Source of the DNA: Flexivirga aerilata
GTDB taxonomy: Bacteria; Actinomycetota; Actinomycetes; Actinomycetales; Dermatophilaceae
Length of the DNA: 64,000 nt
Assembly (NCBI RefSeq): GCF_013002715.1
Contig: NZ_JABENB010000001.1
Coordinates: 620,001-684,000, forward strand
Reading direction: 5' to 3'
In this document: in pieces, positions 50,574-59,633 of the stretch
Layout: each line of letters starts with the position of its first letter
Position numbering within the stretch: position 1 is the first letter of the stretch
Program-made: the position numbers and the translations under genes
The notes under the pieces: model-generated
What the model was told of the DNA's origin: nothing
Databases searched by the model: none
Seen by the model: the letters and a program-made list of their open reading frames with translations, nothing else

Positions 50574-51473
50574 ATGGTTAACTACCGAGTCCTCGGGCCG
50601 CTGACGATCGTCGACGGAGACGTCCACAGCATCCCCTCCGCCACCCGCCAACGACAGTTGCTTGCCCTGTTGTTGCTCAATGCCAACAACTCGGTCCCGG
50701 TCGAGACCTGCGTCGCGGAGTTGTGGGAGGACGACCCGCCGAAGACGGCAACCACCACGCTGCAGACGTATGTCCTCCAGTTGCGCCGGATTCTTGCCGC
50801 CCTGCCGAGCATCGGCAGTCAGCACGAAGCGAAGAAGCGACTCACGACCCAGCCGGGTAGCTACCAACTGCGACTCGCCGAAGATGACACTGTCGACGCA
50901 CACACCTTCCGGACCCTGGTCGACAGTGCGCGCACTGCAATCGATCAGCGCAACGACATCTGCGCCGCGGTGTTGCTCCGTCGGGCGCTGGAGTTGTGGG
51001 AAGGAGAACCGTTGCTCGGCGTCCAGACCGGCCCGCGCCTGCGGGCCTGGGCAGTCGGCCTGGCGGCCCAACGGCTCACGACGATCGAGCAACGGGTGGA
51101 AGCCGATCTGCGGATCGGCATGCACCACGAACTGATCGGTGATCTCAGTTCATTGATCGTCGAGTACCCCACCAACGAGAACCTGCACGCTCAACTGATG
51201 ATCGCGCTGTACCGGTCGGGTCGGCCGGCCCAGGCGTTGAGCGTGATGGCCCGCCTGCACGACACCTTGGACGTGGAGCTTGGTCTCGACCCATCCCCCC
51301 GGATGCGTGACCTGCACCAGGCCGTCCTCAGCTCCAGTCCGACGCTGGATGTCGAGGTTGAGTGGGCGGGCGCACCGCTGTCCCTCAACCTCATGTCAGG
51401 CACCCGTCGTACGCCGATCGGTGCGAGTGTGTACGACTGTGAGCCCGCGTTGCGGGAAGCGCTCGCCGGGTGA
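50574..51473 (+). CDS. SARP-family pathway activator
   Basis: A 299-residue Streptomyces antibiotic regulatory protein. It contains an OmpR-like winged helix (YRVLGPLTIVDGDVHSIPSA, TRQRQLLALLLLNANNSVPV) up to about residue 95 and a bacterial transcriptional activation domain (LVDSARTAIDQRNDICAAVL, LHAQLMIALYRSGRPAQALS, VELGLDPSPRMRDLHQAVL) to about 250. There is no NB-ARC or TPR extension, so it is a small SARP. These bind heptamer direct repeats at biosynthetic promoters. ATG 50574 follows GAGGAG. It converges with the acyl carrier protein gene and is the probable activator of the polyketide operon. Confidence 0.93.
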   Translation: MVNYRVLGPLTIVDGDVHSIPSATRQRQLLALLLLNANNSVPVETCVAELWEDDPPKTATTTLQTYVLQLRRILAALPSIGSQHEAKKRLTTQPGSYQLRLAEDDTVDAHTFRTLVDSARTAIDQRNDICAAVLLRRALELWEGEPLLGVQTGPRLRAWAVGLAAQRLTTIEQRVEADLRIGMHHELIGDLSSLIVEYPTNENLHAQLMIALYRSGRPAQALSVMARLHDTLDVELGLDPSPRMRDLHQAVLSSSPTLDVEVEWAGAPLSLNLMSGTRRTPIGASVYDCEPALREALAG

Positions 51474-51482
51474 CGACGCGAT

Positions 51483-51518
51483 TGACGCCGGCCCGGGCGT
51501 GCGCCCGGGTCGGCGTCA
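51483..51518. terminator. 17-bp stem between SARP and ACP genes
   Basis: TGACGCCGGCCCGGGCG (51483-51499) pairs with CGCCCGGGTCGGCGTCA (51502-51518), with one G-T wobble and a minimal loop. It sits in the 55-bp gap between the convergent SARP and ACP stops and is nearly symmetric, so it should act as a bidirectional terminator despite lacking T-runs. Confidence 0.75.
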
Positions 51519-51528
51519 CGTGCCGGAG

Positions 51529-51771
51529 TCACACACCGGCGTTGACCCGCTCCACCAGTTCACGGGGGGTCTCGATCTGCTCGAGGTCATCATCGCTGAG
51601 CACGACTCCGTAGTTGCGGGAGATCTGTCCGGCTGTCTCCAGCAGGACAAGCGAGTCATACCCCAGATCGGTGAATGTGGTGTCGGCGAAGTGTTCAGCC
51701 GCCTCGAGGTCGGCTTCCCCCGTGGCCTGCCGCAGCAGGGTGACGAGGTTGTCGAGAGTGAATGAGCTCAT
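51529..51771 (-). CDS. acyl carrier protein of the type II PKS
   Basis: An 80-residue acyl carrier protein. FTDLGYDSLVLLETAGQISR carries the phosphopantetheine-accepting Ser40 in the DSL motif, with the following acidic helix II used to dock to the ketosynthase. VVLSDDDLEQIETPRELVER is typical of aromatic polyketide ACPs. It is the last gene of the AT-KSalpha-KSbeta-ACP operon, 36 bp after KS-beta. The dedicated phosphopantetheinyl transferase is encoded at 56519. Confidence 0.95.
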   Translation of the reverse strand: MSSFTLDNLVTLLRQATGEADLEAAEHFADTTFTDLGYDSLVLLETAGQISRNYGVVLSDDDLEQIETPRELVERVNAGV

Positions 51772-51807
51772 AGTTGTCGGTCTCCATTTCGGGTTCGGTC
51801 GGACAGG

Positions 51808-53040
51808 TCAGTCGGAGTGGGCGTCCGGCGCGCTGACCACGAGCGCGGCGTTGAATCCGCCGCTCCCCCGCGCCAGCACCAGCGCGTGACGCACGCGGGT
51901 CGCGCGCGGTTCGGTCACCAGATCGAGTCCCTCGTGCGGCGGCAGGTGTGTTGCGGCGGGCGGGATCACCGAGGACTCGATGGCCAGCAGCGCGCTCGCA
52001 GCGTCGAGCGTGCCCGCGCCGGCCAGCAGTCGGCCGGTCCCCGTCTTGGGGATGCTGATCGGCACGCCGCCCGGTCCGAACAACCCGATGATCGCGGCCG
52101 CTTCGGCACGATCGGCCGGGGCGTGGCCGGCAGCGTCCGGGAACACGACATCGATGTCGGTCGTGTCCACCCCGGCGTCGTCGAGCGCCAGCACCGCGGC
52201 ACGCGACAGGCCATCGGCGACCGGGTCCTCAGGGTCCGGGTCGAAGGTGGCCGCGTAACCGGTGATCGTGCCGAGCACATGCGCACCGCGCGCCGCGGCG
52301 TGCTCACTGTCCTCGACGATCAGATAGGCACCTCCCTCGCCTGGCACGTGTCCATCGGCGCTCGCCGCGAACGGGGTGTACGCACTCGCCGGGTCCGCGT
52401 CTCGACTCAGCCGGCCGGCGCTCTGGAACCCCGCCCAGCCGAGCGGACACAATCCGCCGTCGACCGCTCCGGCGACGACAACCGGGGTGCCGCCGCGAAC
52501 CTGGCGGCGCGCCGCGCCGAGCGCATCCAACCCGCCGGCCTGGTCGGTCACCACGGTCGACCCGGGCCCGCGAAGTCCGTGCCTGATCGACACCTGCCCG
52601 GTGTTGACTGCGTAGAACCAGGCAAAGGACTGGTAGGCGCTGACGTGCTCGCGCCCGAGCCCCCACAGGTGCTCGAGTTCGCGCTGGCCGAACTCGAAGC
52701 CGCCGAGGGTCGAGGCCGTGGAGATACCGATCCCGAACTCGGCGACCGACTCCGCGTGAAGACCACTCGAGGACAGTGCCTCTGACGCTGCGACCAGGGA
52801 CAGTCGGGTGACGTGATCCGTCTGCGGGAGCAGCCGCGCGGGGATGTGATCCGCCGCGGTGAAACCCGGCACCTCGCCGGCGAGGCCACCGACGTAACCC
52901 GAGGCGTCGAACCGCGTCACCGGGTGGATTCCGGACCGGCCCGACGTCGTCGCCTGCCAATACTCCGGAACACCGATGCCCGTCGGTGCGACAACGCCCA
53001 GCCCCGTGATGGCACAACCGGCCACTCGGGTGGCGCTCAC
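51808..53040 (-). CDS. KS-beta / chain length factor
   Basis: A 410-residue ketosynthase-like protein in which the active-site Cys is replaced by Gln167 ([17 protein letters not shown]), the diagnostic change of chain length factors. Other markers are [20 protein letters not shown] and [20 protein letters not shown]. It dimerises with KS-alpha, sets polyketide length and decarboxylates malonyl-ACP for priming in acetate-primed systems. ATG 53040 overlaps the KS-alpha stop by 4 bp, so the pair is made in equal amounts. Chain length cannot be read reliably from the sequence alone. Confidence 0.95.
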   Translation of the reverse strand: MSATRVAGCAITGLGVVAPTGIGVPEYWQATTSGRSGIHPVTRFDASGYVGGLAGEVPGFTAADHIPARLLPQTDHVTRLSLVAASEALSSSGLHAESVAEFGIGISTASTLGGFEFGQRELEHLWGLGREHVSAYQSFAWFYAVNTGQVSIRHGLRGPGSTVVTDQAGGLDALGAARRQVRGGTPVVVAGAVDGGLCPLGWAGFQSAGRLSRDADPASAYTPFAASADGHVPGEGGAYLIVEDSEHAAARGAHVLGTITGYAATFDPDPEDPVADGLSRAAVLALDDAGVDTTDIDVVFPDAAGHAPADRAEAAAIIGLFGPGGVPISIPKTGTGRLLAGAGTLDAASALLAIESSVIPPAATHLPPHEGLDLVTEPRATRVRHALVLARGSGGFNAALVVSAPDAHSD

Positions 53041-54323
53041 AGTGCTGCCGCCAGGGGTGAGGACAGCACGGCCGCCGACTGGAATCCACCGAATCCGCTG
53101 CCCACGCTGAGCACGGTGTCGACCCGTTGACGGCGAGCGTGCAGCGGCACGTAGTCGAGGTCGAGGGCCGGATCCGGCTGGGTCAGGTTCGCGGTGGGCG
53201 GGACCAGGTCGTGGTGGAGCGCAAGAGTTGATGCCACGAGCTCCAGGGCGCCGATCGCGCCAAGAGAGTGCCCGATCATTGACTTGATCGAACTGACCGG
53301 CACCTGGTGAGCGTGACGCCCGAGGCTTCGTTTGAAAGCCGCAGTCTCGTGCCGGTCGTTCTGTTTGGTGCTTGAGCCATGAGCGTTGACGTAGTCGACC
53401 GTGCTCGGCGCCACGCCAGCCTGGCGCAGGGCCACACCGATCGCCTCCGCCATCTCGATGCCGTCCTCACGTAGACCGGTCATGTGGAAGGCGTTGCACC
53501 GCGACGCGAATCCGGAGACCTCGGCGTAAATGGGGGCGCCGCGCCGGAGCGCGTGATCCAGATCCTCGACCACCAGAGCGGCGGCGCCCTCGCCGAGGAC
53601 CAGGCCGTTGCGTGTCGCGTCGAAGGGCCGGGACGCATGCTCCGGGTCGTCGTTGCGGGGCGTGGTTGCCTTGATTGCATCGAAACAGGCCAGCGTGATC
53701 GGCGAGATCGGCGCGTCGGTGCCACCGGTGAGCACCACATCGGCCGAGCCTTCCCGGATCAGGTCGACCGCGTGTCCTACAGCGTCCAGACCCGACGTGC
53801 AGCCATCCGAGATCAACGCAACCGGTCCGCGAGCACCGATTGTCCGCGCGAGTTCGGCGACGATGGAGCTCGGCACAAAGTGCTCGTACAACTCGCAGAC
53901 CGCGCGGTCCGGGTCCACCAACCATCGGCTCCCAGCCTCGCTCAGCACGGTGTACTCGCGTTCCATGCTGGTGGTGCAGCCCACCGCGCTGCCGAAGGCC
54001 ACCGCGACTCTGGTGCCGTCCAGCTCCGCACCGGACCGATCCGCAGGAGCACCGAGACCACTGTCGTTGATCGCCTCGCCCGCTGCGACCACCGCAAACT
54101 GTGTCGCCCGGTCGAGCCGGTCAGCCTGTCGCGGAGTCAGTCCCACCTCGTGCGGCACGAAGTCGACTTCGGCCGCCACCTGCGACCGGAACCCGCTCGC
54201 GTCGAAGGAGGTGATCGTGCGAGTGGCCGAACGACCGTCGCTCAACAACTCCCAAAACTGTTTAATGCCAACGCCGCCGGGCGCCACAGCGCCCAGTCCG
54301 GTGATGACAGCTCGTCGTGGCAT
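53037..54323 (-). CDS. KS-alpha ketosynthase
   Basis: A 428-residue type II polyketide ketosynthase. Catalytic Cys175 lies in [14 protein letters not shown], His315 in [13 protein letters not shown], and His352 in [35 protein letters not shown] opens the fold and [20 protein letters not shown] is conserved. It condenses malonyl units on the ACP, partnered by KS-beta. I prefer ATG 54323 (7 bases after the acyltransferase stop), although the frame is open further upstream. Confidence 0.95.
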   Translation of the reverse strand: MPRRAVITGLGAVAPGGVGIKQFWELLSDGRSATRTITSFDASGFRSQVAAEVDFVPHEVGLTPRQADRLDRATQFAVVAAGEAINDSGLGAPADRSGAELDGTRVAVAFGSAVGCTTSMEREYTVLSEAGSRWLVDPDRAVCELYEHFVPSSIVAELARTIGARGPVALISDGCTSGLDAVGHAVDLIREGSADVVLTGGTDAPISPITLACFDAIKATTPRNDDPEHASRPFDATRNGLVLGEGAAALVVEDLDHALRRGAPIYAEVSGFASRCNAFHMTGLREDGIEMAEAIGVALRQAGVAPSTVDYVNAHGSSTKQNDRHETAAFKRSLGRHAHQVPVSSIKSMIGHSLGAIGALELVASTLALHHDLVPPTANLTQPDPALDLDYVPLHARRQRVDTVLSVGSGFGGFQSAAVLSSPLAAAL

Positions 54324-54330
54324 CGGATCT

Positions 54331-55332
54331 TCACTCGCTTCCGTGGACTGATGTGTGAACTGGCGAGAGGAGTTCGCGCACTGTGCCGAACGCCCGAGCC
54401 AGGTGAGTCTCGTCGTCACGGACCCGCGATCGGCCCGAGCTCAGAGGTATGACGGGATGTCGCGCCGCACGAACCTGCGCGTGCGCGCGCACCAGCGTGC
54501 TCAGCGTCTGGCCGGGGCCGGCTTCGACGAACAACGGTTCGGGCGTTCGGCCGAGCAGGTCTTCGAGGGCATGCGCAAACAACACCGGCGCCGCCGGTTG
54601 GCCGGCCCAGAAAGCCGGATCCATGGCGGTCCGCGGATCCAGTGCTCGCCCGGTGTACGCCGACGTGATCGGGATGTTCGGCGGCTGCAGCGGGAGCGCC
54701 GAGAACAACGGCAAGGAGGCGGTGACCGCCCGGCCGAGCACCGAGCTGTGGAACGGGCTGGTCGCCCGCACCGGCCGCCACGTCACCTCATCGTCGGTCA
54801 GGGCCTTCGCTACCCGATCCAGCGGGTCTGCGGGACCGGCGAGCATGAGCTGACGAGGACCGTTGACTGCCGCGATCTCCACACCGTCGCCGAGGTATGG
54901 CGTGGCAGCCTCCGCAGCAAGGGCCACGGCCAGCATTCCACCGGCGGGAGTATCGGCCAGCAGCGGTATGCGCGCGTCAAGCACCCGGACGGCATCGTCC
55001 AACGTGATTGTGCCGGCGAGCGCCGCCGCCGCGAACTCGCCGATGCTGTGGCCGAGGTATTCGTCCGCCGATACTCCGGCCTCCTGCGCTCTGCGGCTCA
55101 GCGCGTAGTCGAGCGCGAACAACAGCGGTTGGGACCGCGTGGTGCGGTGGATGTCCGCCGGGTGCGATGTCGCCAACCAGTCCGTCCGGATGCGCCGGCC
55201 GTCGTGGAACCGGTCGAGGACGTCGTCCAGCAACGCGGCGAAGAGTGAGTCGCCGCGGTAGAGGTCCACGCACATTCCCGGATATTGCGCCCCCTGTCCG
55301 GGGAGCAGAACCACGACGTGACGTTTCGGCAT
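54331..55332 (-). CDS. acyltransferase (FabD/DpsD-like)
   Basis: A 333-residue malonyl-CoA:ACP acyltransferase-like protein. [14 protein letters not shown] opens it, the nucleophile Ser96 is in [16 protein letters not shown], and the second catalytic region has SPFHSSVLG, nearer malonyl-type FHS than methylmalonyl-type [18 protein letters not shown] follows. An AT next to a KSIII-like gene in a type II PKS recalls DpsC/DpsD of the daunorubicin system, where they set a non-acetate starter. First gene of the leftward PKS operon. Confidence 0.93.
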   Translation of the reverse strand: MPKRHVVVLLPGQGAQYPGMCVDLYRGDSLFAALLDDVLDRFHDGRRIRTDWLATSHPADIHRTTRSQPLLFALDYALSRRAQEAGVSADEYLGHSIGEFAAAALAGTITLDDAVRVLDARIPLLADTPAGGMLAVALAAEAATPYLGDGVEIAAVNGPRQLMLAGPADPLDRVAKALTDDEVTWRPVRATSPFHSSVLGRAVTASLPLFSALPLQPPNIPITSAYTGRALDPRTAMDPAFWAGQPAAPVLFAHALEDLLGRTPEPLFVEAGPGQTLSTLVRAHAQVRAARHPVIPLSSGRSRVRDDETHLARAFGTVRELLSPVHTSVHGSE

Positions 55333-55428
55333 GTGCCGAGGGTGTCCTCCACCCCTCGTGATCGGCTGGAGGATCGCGGCTCGGGTCGTTCACGCTGCCT
55401 CCACCGGATGTCCAGCACGCTCGCGGAC

Positions 55429-55467
55429 CGTGGGTGATGGCGGCGAGGCCGCCGCCCATCACCCACG
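55429..55467. promoter_or_regulatory. long palindrome in the divergent AT/KSIII promoter
   Basis: CGTGGGTGATGG (55429-55440) and CCATCACCCACG (55456-55467) are exact inverse copies, and the 15 bases between contain a further GGC/GCC-rich inner stem. It lies in the 149-bp gap between the acyltransferase start and the KSIII-like start, ending 14 bases before the latter. It could be an operator for the TetR regulator at 58919 or for another dimer, or a leader hairpin on the KSIII transcript. Confidence 0.6.
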
Positions 55468-55481
55468 TCGAGAGGCGCCCG

Positions 55482-56522
55482 ATGCAGACCCCCGCCCTGT
55501 TCGTGGCGTCGACGGCCGCCAACCTCGGTGCCAGGTTGCGCCTCGCCGACGCCGTCCGCGCCGGGCGGTGTCCACCGCAGGTCGAGTCCAGCACCGGCGT
55601 CGTCTCGGTCGCGGTGTCAGATGACCGCAGTGCGGCGGAGTTGGGTGCGCAGTCCGCGGACCGCGCCATGGACCTGGCAGGGTCGACCTGCCCGCCGATC
55701 CGCCTGAGCGTGCATGCCGGTGTCGGCTACCAGGGCCACGACCTGTGGGCCACGGCTTCGTACGTGCAGCGGTGCGCGGCACCAGAAGCGAACGCCCCGG
55801 CATACGAGATCCGACAGCAGTCGAACGGTGGCCTCGGCGCAGTGCATCTCGCCGCCTGGGCGCTACACGCGGACGCCGAACCGGGTGCGGCGCTGATCTC
55901 CACCGCCGACACGTTCGGACCGCCTTCGTTCGATCGGTTTGCCAGCGACACCGGGACCGTCTACGGCGACGCCGGGACCGCCGCAGTGCTGACCAAGGGC
56001 GGCGGTTGGGGGCAGATTCTCAGCGTCGCCACCGCGTCGGCACCGCAACTGGAGGGGATGCATCGCGGCCACGACCCTTTCGCGCGGGTGCCCTTCACTC
56101 ATCGATCTCCGATGGATCTGACGAAACTGCAGCGAGAGTTCGTGGCCGACTTCGGTCTGGCCGGAGTGCTCTCGGCTGTGGTGGCGGGCACCCAGGAGTC
56201 CCTCGACCGGGCCTTGAAGGACGCCGGTGTATGTCGGGAGGACATTGCGTGGTGGGTGCTGCCCAACCTCGGCCGACGCCGCCTGGAGGCGGGGTACCTG
56301 CGGCCCTGGGAACTCGAGCCCGAGCGCACCACCTGGCCGTGGGGCCGGACGGTGGGGCATCTGGGCGCCGGTGATCAGCTCGCCGGCCTGAACCACCTGG
56401 CCGTCGAGGGCCGGCTTCGGCCCGGACAGTTGTGTGTGCTCGCGGGGGTCGGTGCCGGCTTCGGTTGGACCACGGCGGTGGTGCGAATCACGGCAGACCC
56501 GATCCGGGCAGCCGAGACGTGA
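55482..56522 (+). CDS. KSIII-like acyltransferase with Ser nucleophile (DpsC-like)
   Basis: A 346-residue thiolase-fold protein of the KASIII-like group. The position of the FabH Cys reads IRQQSNGGLGAVHLA, so Ser114 replaces it. The His-Gln-Ala-Asn motif reads WVLPNLGRRRL, without His, and a His occurs at 294 in VGHLGAGDQLAGLNHL. This Ser/His arrangement is that of DpsC, which transfers a propionyl starter without condensing by Cys, and is also related to CerJ-type acyltransferases. ATG 55482 follows AGAGG and leaves the palindrome outside the coding region. It is coupled to the PPTase by GTGA. Confidence 0.9.
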   Translation: MQTPALFVASTAANLGARLRLADAVRAGRCPPQVESSTGVVSVAVSDDRSAAELGAQSADRAMDLAGSTCPPIRLSVHAGVGYQGHDLWATASYVQRCAAPEANAPAYEIRQQSNGGLGAVHLAAWALHADAEPGAALISTADTFGPPSFDRFASDTGTVYGDAGTAAVLTKGGGWGQILSVATASAPQLEGMHRGHDPFARVPFTHRSPMDLTKLQREFVADFGLAGVLSAVVAGTQESLDRALKDAGVCREDIAWWVLPNLGRRRLEAGYLRPWELEPERTTWPWGRTVGHLGAGDQLAGLNHLAVEGRLRPGQLCVLAGVGAGFGWTTAVVRITADPIRAAET

Positions 56523-57181
56523 CCCGCCGGGCCGACATCGCGTCGCCGAGCCTGGCCGGGGTGTCGCTTCACCTCGGGCGCACCTCGCGGGCGTTGACCA
56601 CCTGGCAGCGAGACGCGCTCACCGCGAGCGACCACGACCGCGCTGCCCGTTACCGGCGATCGGCCGACGCGTTGCGGTGGGCGTCCCGACGCGCGGTGCT
56701 ACGACGTCTGCTGGCGGCCCGGGTCGGGACCGCACCGAATCGGCTGGAATTCGGGCGGGCACCGTGCCCACGATGCGGCCGCACATCCCACGGCCGTCCG
56801 GTCGTCGTCACCGCGCCCTGGCTGCACTTCAGTGTCTCGGGGTCGGGCGACCACTGGCTCATCGGCATATCCTCCGCGCACGTGTTGGGGGTCGATCTGG
56901 AGCGCGCCCGGCCGGTGGATGTCGACGCGATTTCGCGTCTGGCCTGCTCCTCTACCGAACAACGAGTGTTGCGGTTGAGCCCCGGGAGCGGGCTGCGCCT
57001 CTGGGTGCGCAAGGAGGCGGCGCTCAAGGCTCGGGGCTGCGGCCTCGGCAGCGGCATACGAACCGTGCTCGAGGACCCCACCCTCAGCGTCGCGGATGTC
57101 AACTTCGGACCGACGCTGCTCGCCGCGTGTGCCGTGGTCGCGGCCGACGGCAGTGCTGCGAGGGTCGGTCAGACGGGGTGA
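56519..57181 (+). CDS. 4'-phosphopantetheinyl transferase
   Basis: A 220-residue Sfp-type PPTase. The Mg/CoA-binding motifs are GVDLE (124-128) and WVRKEAALKARG (162-173). A CPRCG pair at 83-87 is unusual and could bind metal. It attaches phosphopantetheine to the PKS carrier protein. GTG 56519 overlaps the KSIII-like stop by four bases, while longer frames are shadow. Its last 13 bases overlap the convergent carboxylase gene. Confidence 0.93.
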   Translation: MTRRADIASPSLAGVSLHLGRTSRALTTWQRDALTASDHDRAARYRRSADALRWASRRAVLRRLLAARVGTAPNRLEFGRAPCPRCGRTSHGRPVVVTAPWLHFSVSGSGDHWLIGISSAHVLGVDLERARPVDVDAISRLACSSTEQRVLRLSPGSGLRLWVRKEAALKARGCGLGSGIRTVLEDPTLSVADVNFGPTLLAACAVVAADGSAARVGQTG

Positions 57182-58821
57182 TTGCCGTGCTTGCGATCCG
57201 GCACCGCTCGATGCTTGGTGCGCAGTAGCGTCAGGGCCTCGGCGAGCACGGCACGGGTGTCTGCGGGATCGATGACATCGTCGACGAGCCCGCGTTCCGC
57301 AGCGTGGTAGGGCCCCATCAGTTCGCCGCGGTATTCCTCGATCCGGGCACGACGAGTGGCCTCCGGGTCGTCGGCGGCCGCGATCTCCCGCCGGAAAACG
57401 ATGTTGGCAGCACCCTCGGCACCCATCACGGCCACCTCGTTGGTGGGCCAGGCGAAGGAGAGGTCCGCGCCGATGCCACGAGAGTCCATGACTATGTAGG
57501 CACCGCCATACGCCTTGCGAACGATCACCTGGACCCGCGGCACGGTCGCGTTGCAGTAGGCGTACAGCAGCTTCGCGCCGTGACGAATGATGCCCGCATG
57601 CTCCTGCGCCACACCTGGCAAGAACCCGGGGACGTCCACGAGACTGACCAGCGGGATGTTGAACGCGTCACACAACGAGACGAAGCGCGCTGCCTTCTCG
57701 GAGGCCTGGATGTCGAGGGCTCCCGCGAGAACCAGGGGCTGGTTGGCGACGATGCCCACCACCTGCCCGCGGATTCGACCAAGCACGCACAGCACGTTCT
57801 GTGCCCAGTTCTCGTGCAGTTCGAACAGGTCGTCATCATCGACCAACGACCTGACGATCACCCGCATGTCATACGGCAGGCGCGGGTCGGTCGGCACGAG
57901 GCGCCGTAGCTCCTCAGCACGCGCCGGCAGCTCCGCGCCCGGCTCCATCATCGGTGGCAGCTCCCGGTTATTCGGGGGCAGGTGGGCCAGCAGGTAGCGC
58001 ACCTCCTCAAGGCAGGTTGGCTCGTCATCGGTCACGAATGTCGCCACGCCGCTGACTGAGGAGTGCACATCCGCGCCGCCGAGTTCGTCCAACGTCACGG
58101 TCTCGCCGGTAACCGCCGCGACGACATCGGGTCCGGTGATGAACATCTGGGAGGTCCCCCGCACGCAGAACACCACATCGGCCAGTGCCGGTGAATAGGC
58201 GGCTCCGCCCGCGCACGGACCGACCATGACGCTGATCTGCGGGATGACACCGGAGGCCGCGACCTGCCGCCGGAAGATGCCGCCGTACCCGGCCAGTGCG
58301 GTGACTCCTTCTTGAATGCGTGCCCCGCCGCCGTCGTTGATCGCAACGATCGGGCATCCGGTCTCAAGTGCGAGGTCCTGCACCTTGTGGATCTTCTGCG
58401 CATGCGCCTCACCCAACGCACCACCGAAAATCCGGGAATCATGCGCGTAGACGAAGGTCCGCTGCCCGTGCACCGTGCCCCACCCAGCCACCACTCCATC
58501 AGTCGCCGGTCGGTGCTTCTCCAGGCCGAACCCGGTCGCGCGGTGCCGACGGAACGGCTCGACCTCGTGGAAGCTGCCCTCGTCCAGCAACAGATCCAGG
58601 CGCTCCCGGACAGTCAGCTTGCCCTTGGCGCGGTGTCGACGGGTCGCGGCCTGGTCACCCTCGACGATGTCCGTGCGCGCGTCGAACAACTCGCGCAGCC
58701 GGTAACCCATCGGGTCGTCGCTCACCTGGTCGTGCGGACCAGCCGCGCCGGGAGGGTGCTGCCTGCCGAAGGTGGCGGCCGAGTCACGCCAGATCGTGCT
58801 GGCACGCTCACTTGCGGTCAT
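57169..58821 (-). CDS. acyl-CoA carboxylase beta subunit
   Basis: A 550-residue carboxyltransferase. The N-terminal domain has GCPIVAINDGGGARIQEGV and MVGPCAGGAAYSPALADVVF. The C-terminal domain has QASEKAARFVSLCDAFNIPL and AYGGAYIVMDSRGIGADLSF. In PccB of S. coelicolor the residue after GGAY is Asp422 (propionyl-selective) and in AccB it is Ile, which also accepts acetyl-CoA. Here it is Ile443 (codon at 57495-57493, the rare ATA), so malonyl-CoA production is likely. No biotinylated alpha subunit is in the window, so it must be shared. Divergent from the TetR gene. Confidence 0.95.
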   Translation of the reverse strand: MTASERASTIWRDSAATFGRQHPPGAAGPHDQVSDDPMGYRLRELFDARTDIVEGDQAATRRHRAKGKLTVRERLDLLLDEGSFHEVEPFRRHRATGFGLEKHRPATDGVVAGWGTVHGQRTFVYAHDSRIFGGALGEAHAQKIHKVQDLALETGCPIVAINDGGGARIQEGVTALAGYGGIFRRQVAASGVIPQISVMVGPCAGGAAYSPALADVVFCVRGTSQMFITGPDVVAAVTGETVTLDELGGADVHSSVSGVATFVTDDEPTCLEEVRYLLAHLPPNNRELPPMMEPGAELPARAEELRRLVPTDPRLPYDMRVIVRSLVDDDDLFELHENWAQNVLCVLGRIRGQVVGIVANQPLVLAGALDIQASEKAARFVSLCDAFNIPLVSLVDVPGFLPGVAQEHAGIIRHGAKLLYAYCNATVPRVQVIVRKAYGGAYIVMDSRGIGADLSFAWPTNEVAVMGAEGAANIVFRREIAAADDPEATRRARIEEYRGELMGPYHAAERGLVDDVIDPADTRAVLAEALTLLRTKHRAVPDRKHGNHPV

Positions 58822-58918
58822 GCCGACATCGTGGATCGGCTCGCTGGTGGATGCCTCGAAGGCCGCTGCAGCCAGTGGGGTCCGACACGTCCCCTTCCGC
58901 CGGCGTTACGGTGATGCG

Positions 58919-59563
58919 GTGCCGGACACACGCGGGCGGTATGCCGAGAGCCTCCGCAACGACAAGGTGCTGCTGGCCGGTGCCCGACGAGCCGTCGCCC
59001 GCCGAGGGGCCGACGTGTCGGTTGCGGACATCGCCGCCGAGTCCGGGCTTGGGGTCGGCAGCATCTACCGCCGGTTCGCCAGCAAGGAAGCGGTCCTGCA
59101 GTACCTGTGCACGCTCGCGTTGGAGCAGGTGGCCACCGCCGCCGAACAGGCCCTCGCCATACCGCCGAGCTGGTCCACGTTCGCCGGATTCGTCGAATCG
59201 GTGGTCGAATTCGAGCCGGGCTCCCTCGCGACGGTTGCCGCGGTGGTCACGGTGACCGACGACATGTGGTCATCCGCGCTGCGCGTGCGGGCCCTCCTGG
59301 CCGACGTTCTGCGTCGGGCGCAAGAGGCGGGGCTAGTGCGTGTCGACATCACCGTGCTGGACCTGCAGGCGATCATCGTGCAGTTGGGACGTCCATCCCC
59401 GGGGTTGTCGCCCCAAGCACAGGCCGACGTCCGCAGCCGACTGGTCACAGTCACCCTCGACGGTTTGCGTCCGCAGTCGTACAGCACGTTGCCGGGGGAG
59501 CCCCCGACCGAAGCAGGCTTCGACGACATCTGGCGGCCGAGCAGCGACCAACCGGGCAGGTGA
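58919..59563 (+). CDS. TetR-family regulator of the PKS region
   Basis: A 214-residue TetR regulator. The helix-turn-helix reads VADIAAESGLGVGSIYRRFA then SKEAVLQYL (about residues 31-60), with a variable ligand domain. GTG 58919 is preferred because homology begins at VPDTRGRYAESLRNDKVLLA. It is divergent from the carboxylase gene across 97 bp, the standard position for a local repressor of that gene. The palindrome at 55429-55467 is a possible second target. Confidence 0.9.
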   Translation: MPDTRGRYAESLRNDKVLLAGARRAVARRGADVSVADIAAESGLGVGSIYRRFASKEAVLQYLCTLALEQVATAAEQALAIPPSWSTFAGFVESVVEFEPGSLATVAAVVTVTDDMWSSALRVRALLADVLRRAQEAGLVRVDITVLDLQAIIVQLGRPSPGLSPQAQADVRSRLVTVTLDGLRPQSYSTLPGEPPTEAGFDDIWRPSSDQPGR

Positions 59564-59633
59564 ACGAGGTGAACGGCGCGGGCTCCTTCGCCTGTCGAGC
59601 GATCCTCCAGTGCGGCGAGCCACGCTTGCCCGC

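Noticed and set aside
55482..56522. Annotation as a standard FabH/KASIII condensing enzyme
   Set aside because: The nucleophile Cys is Ser114 and the HxAN His is absent, so condensation chemistry is unlikely.
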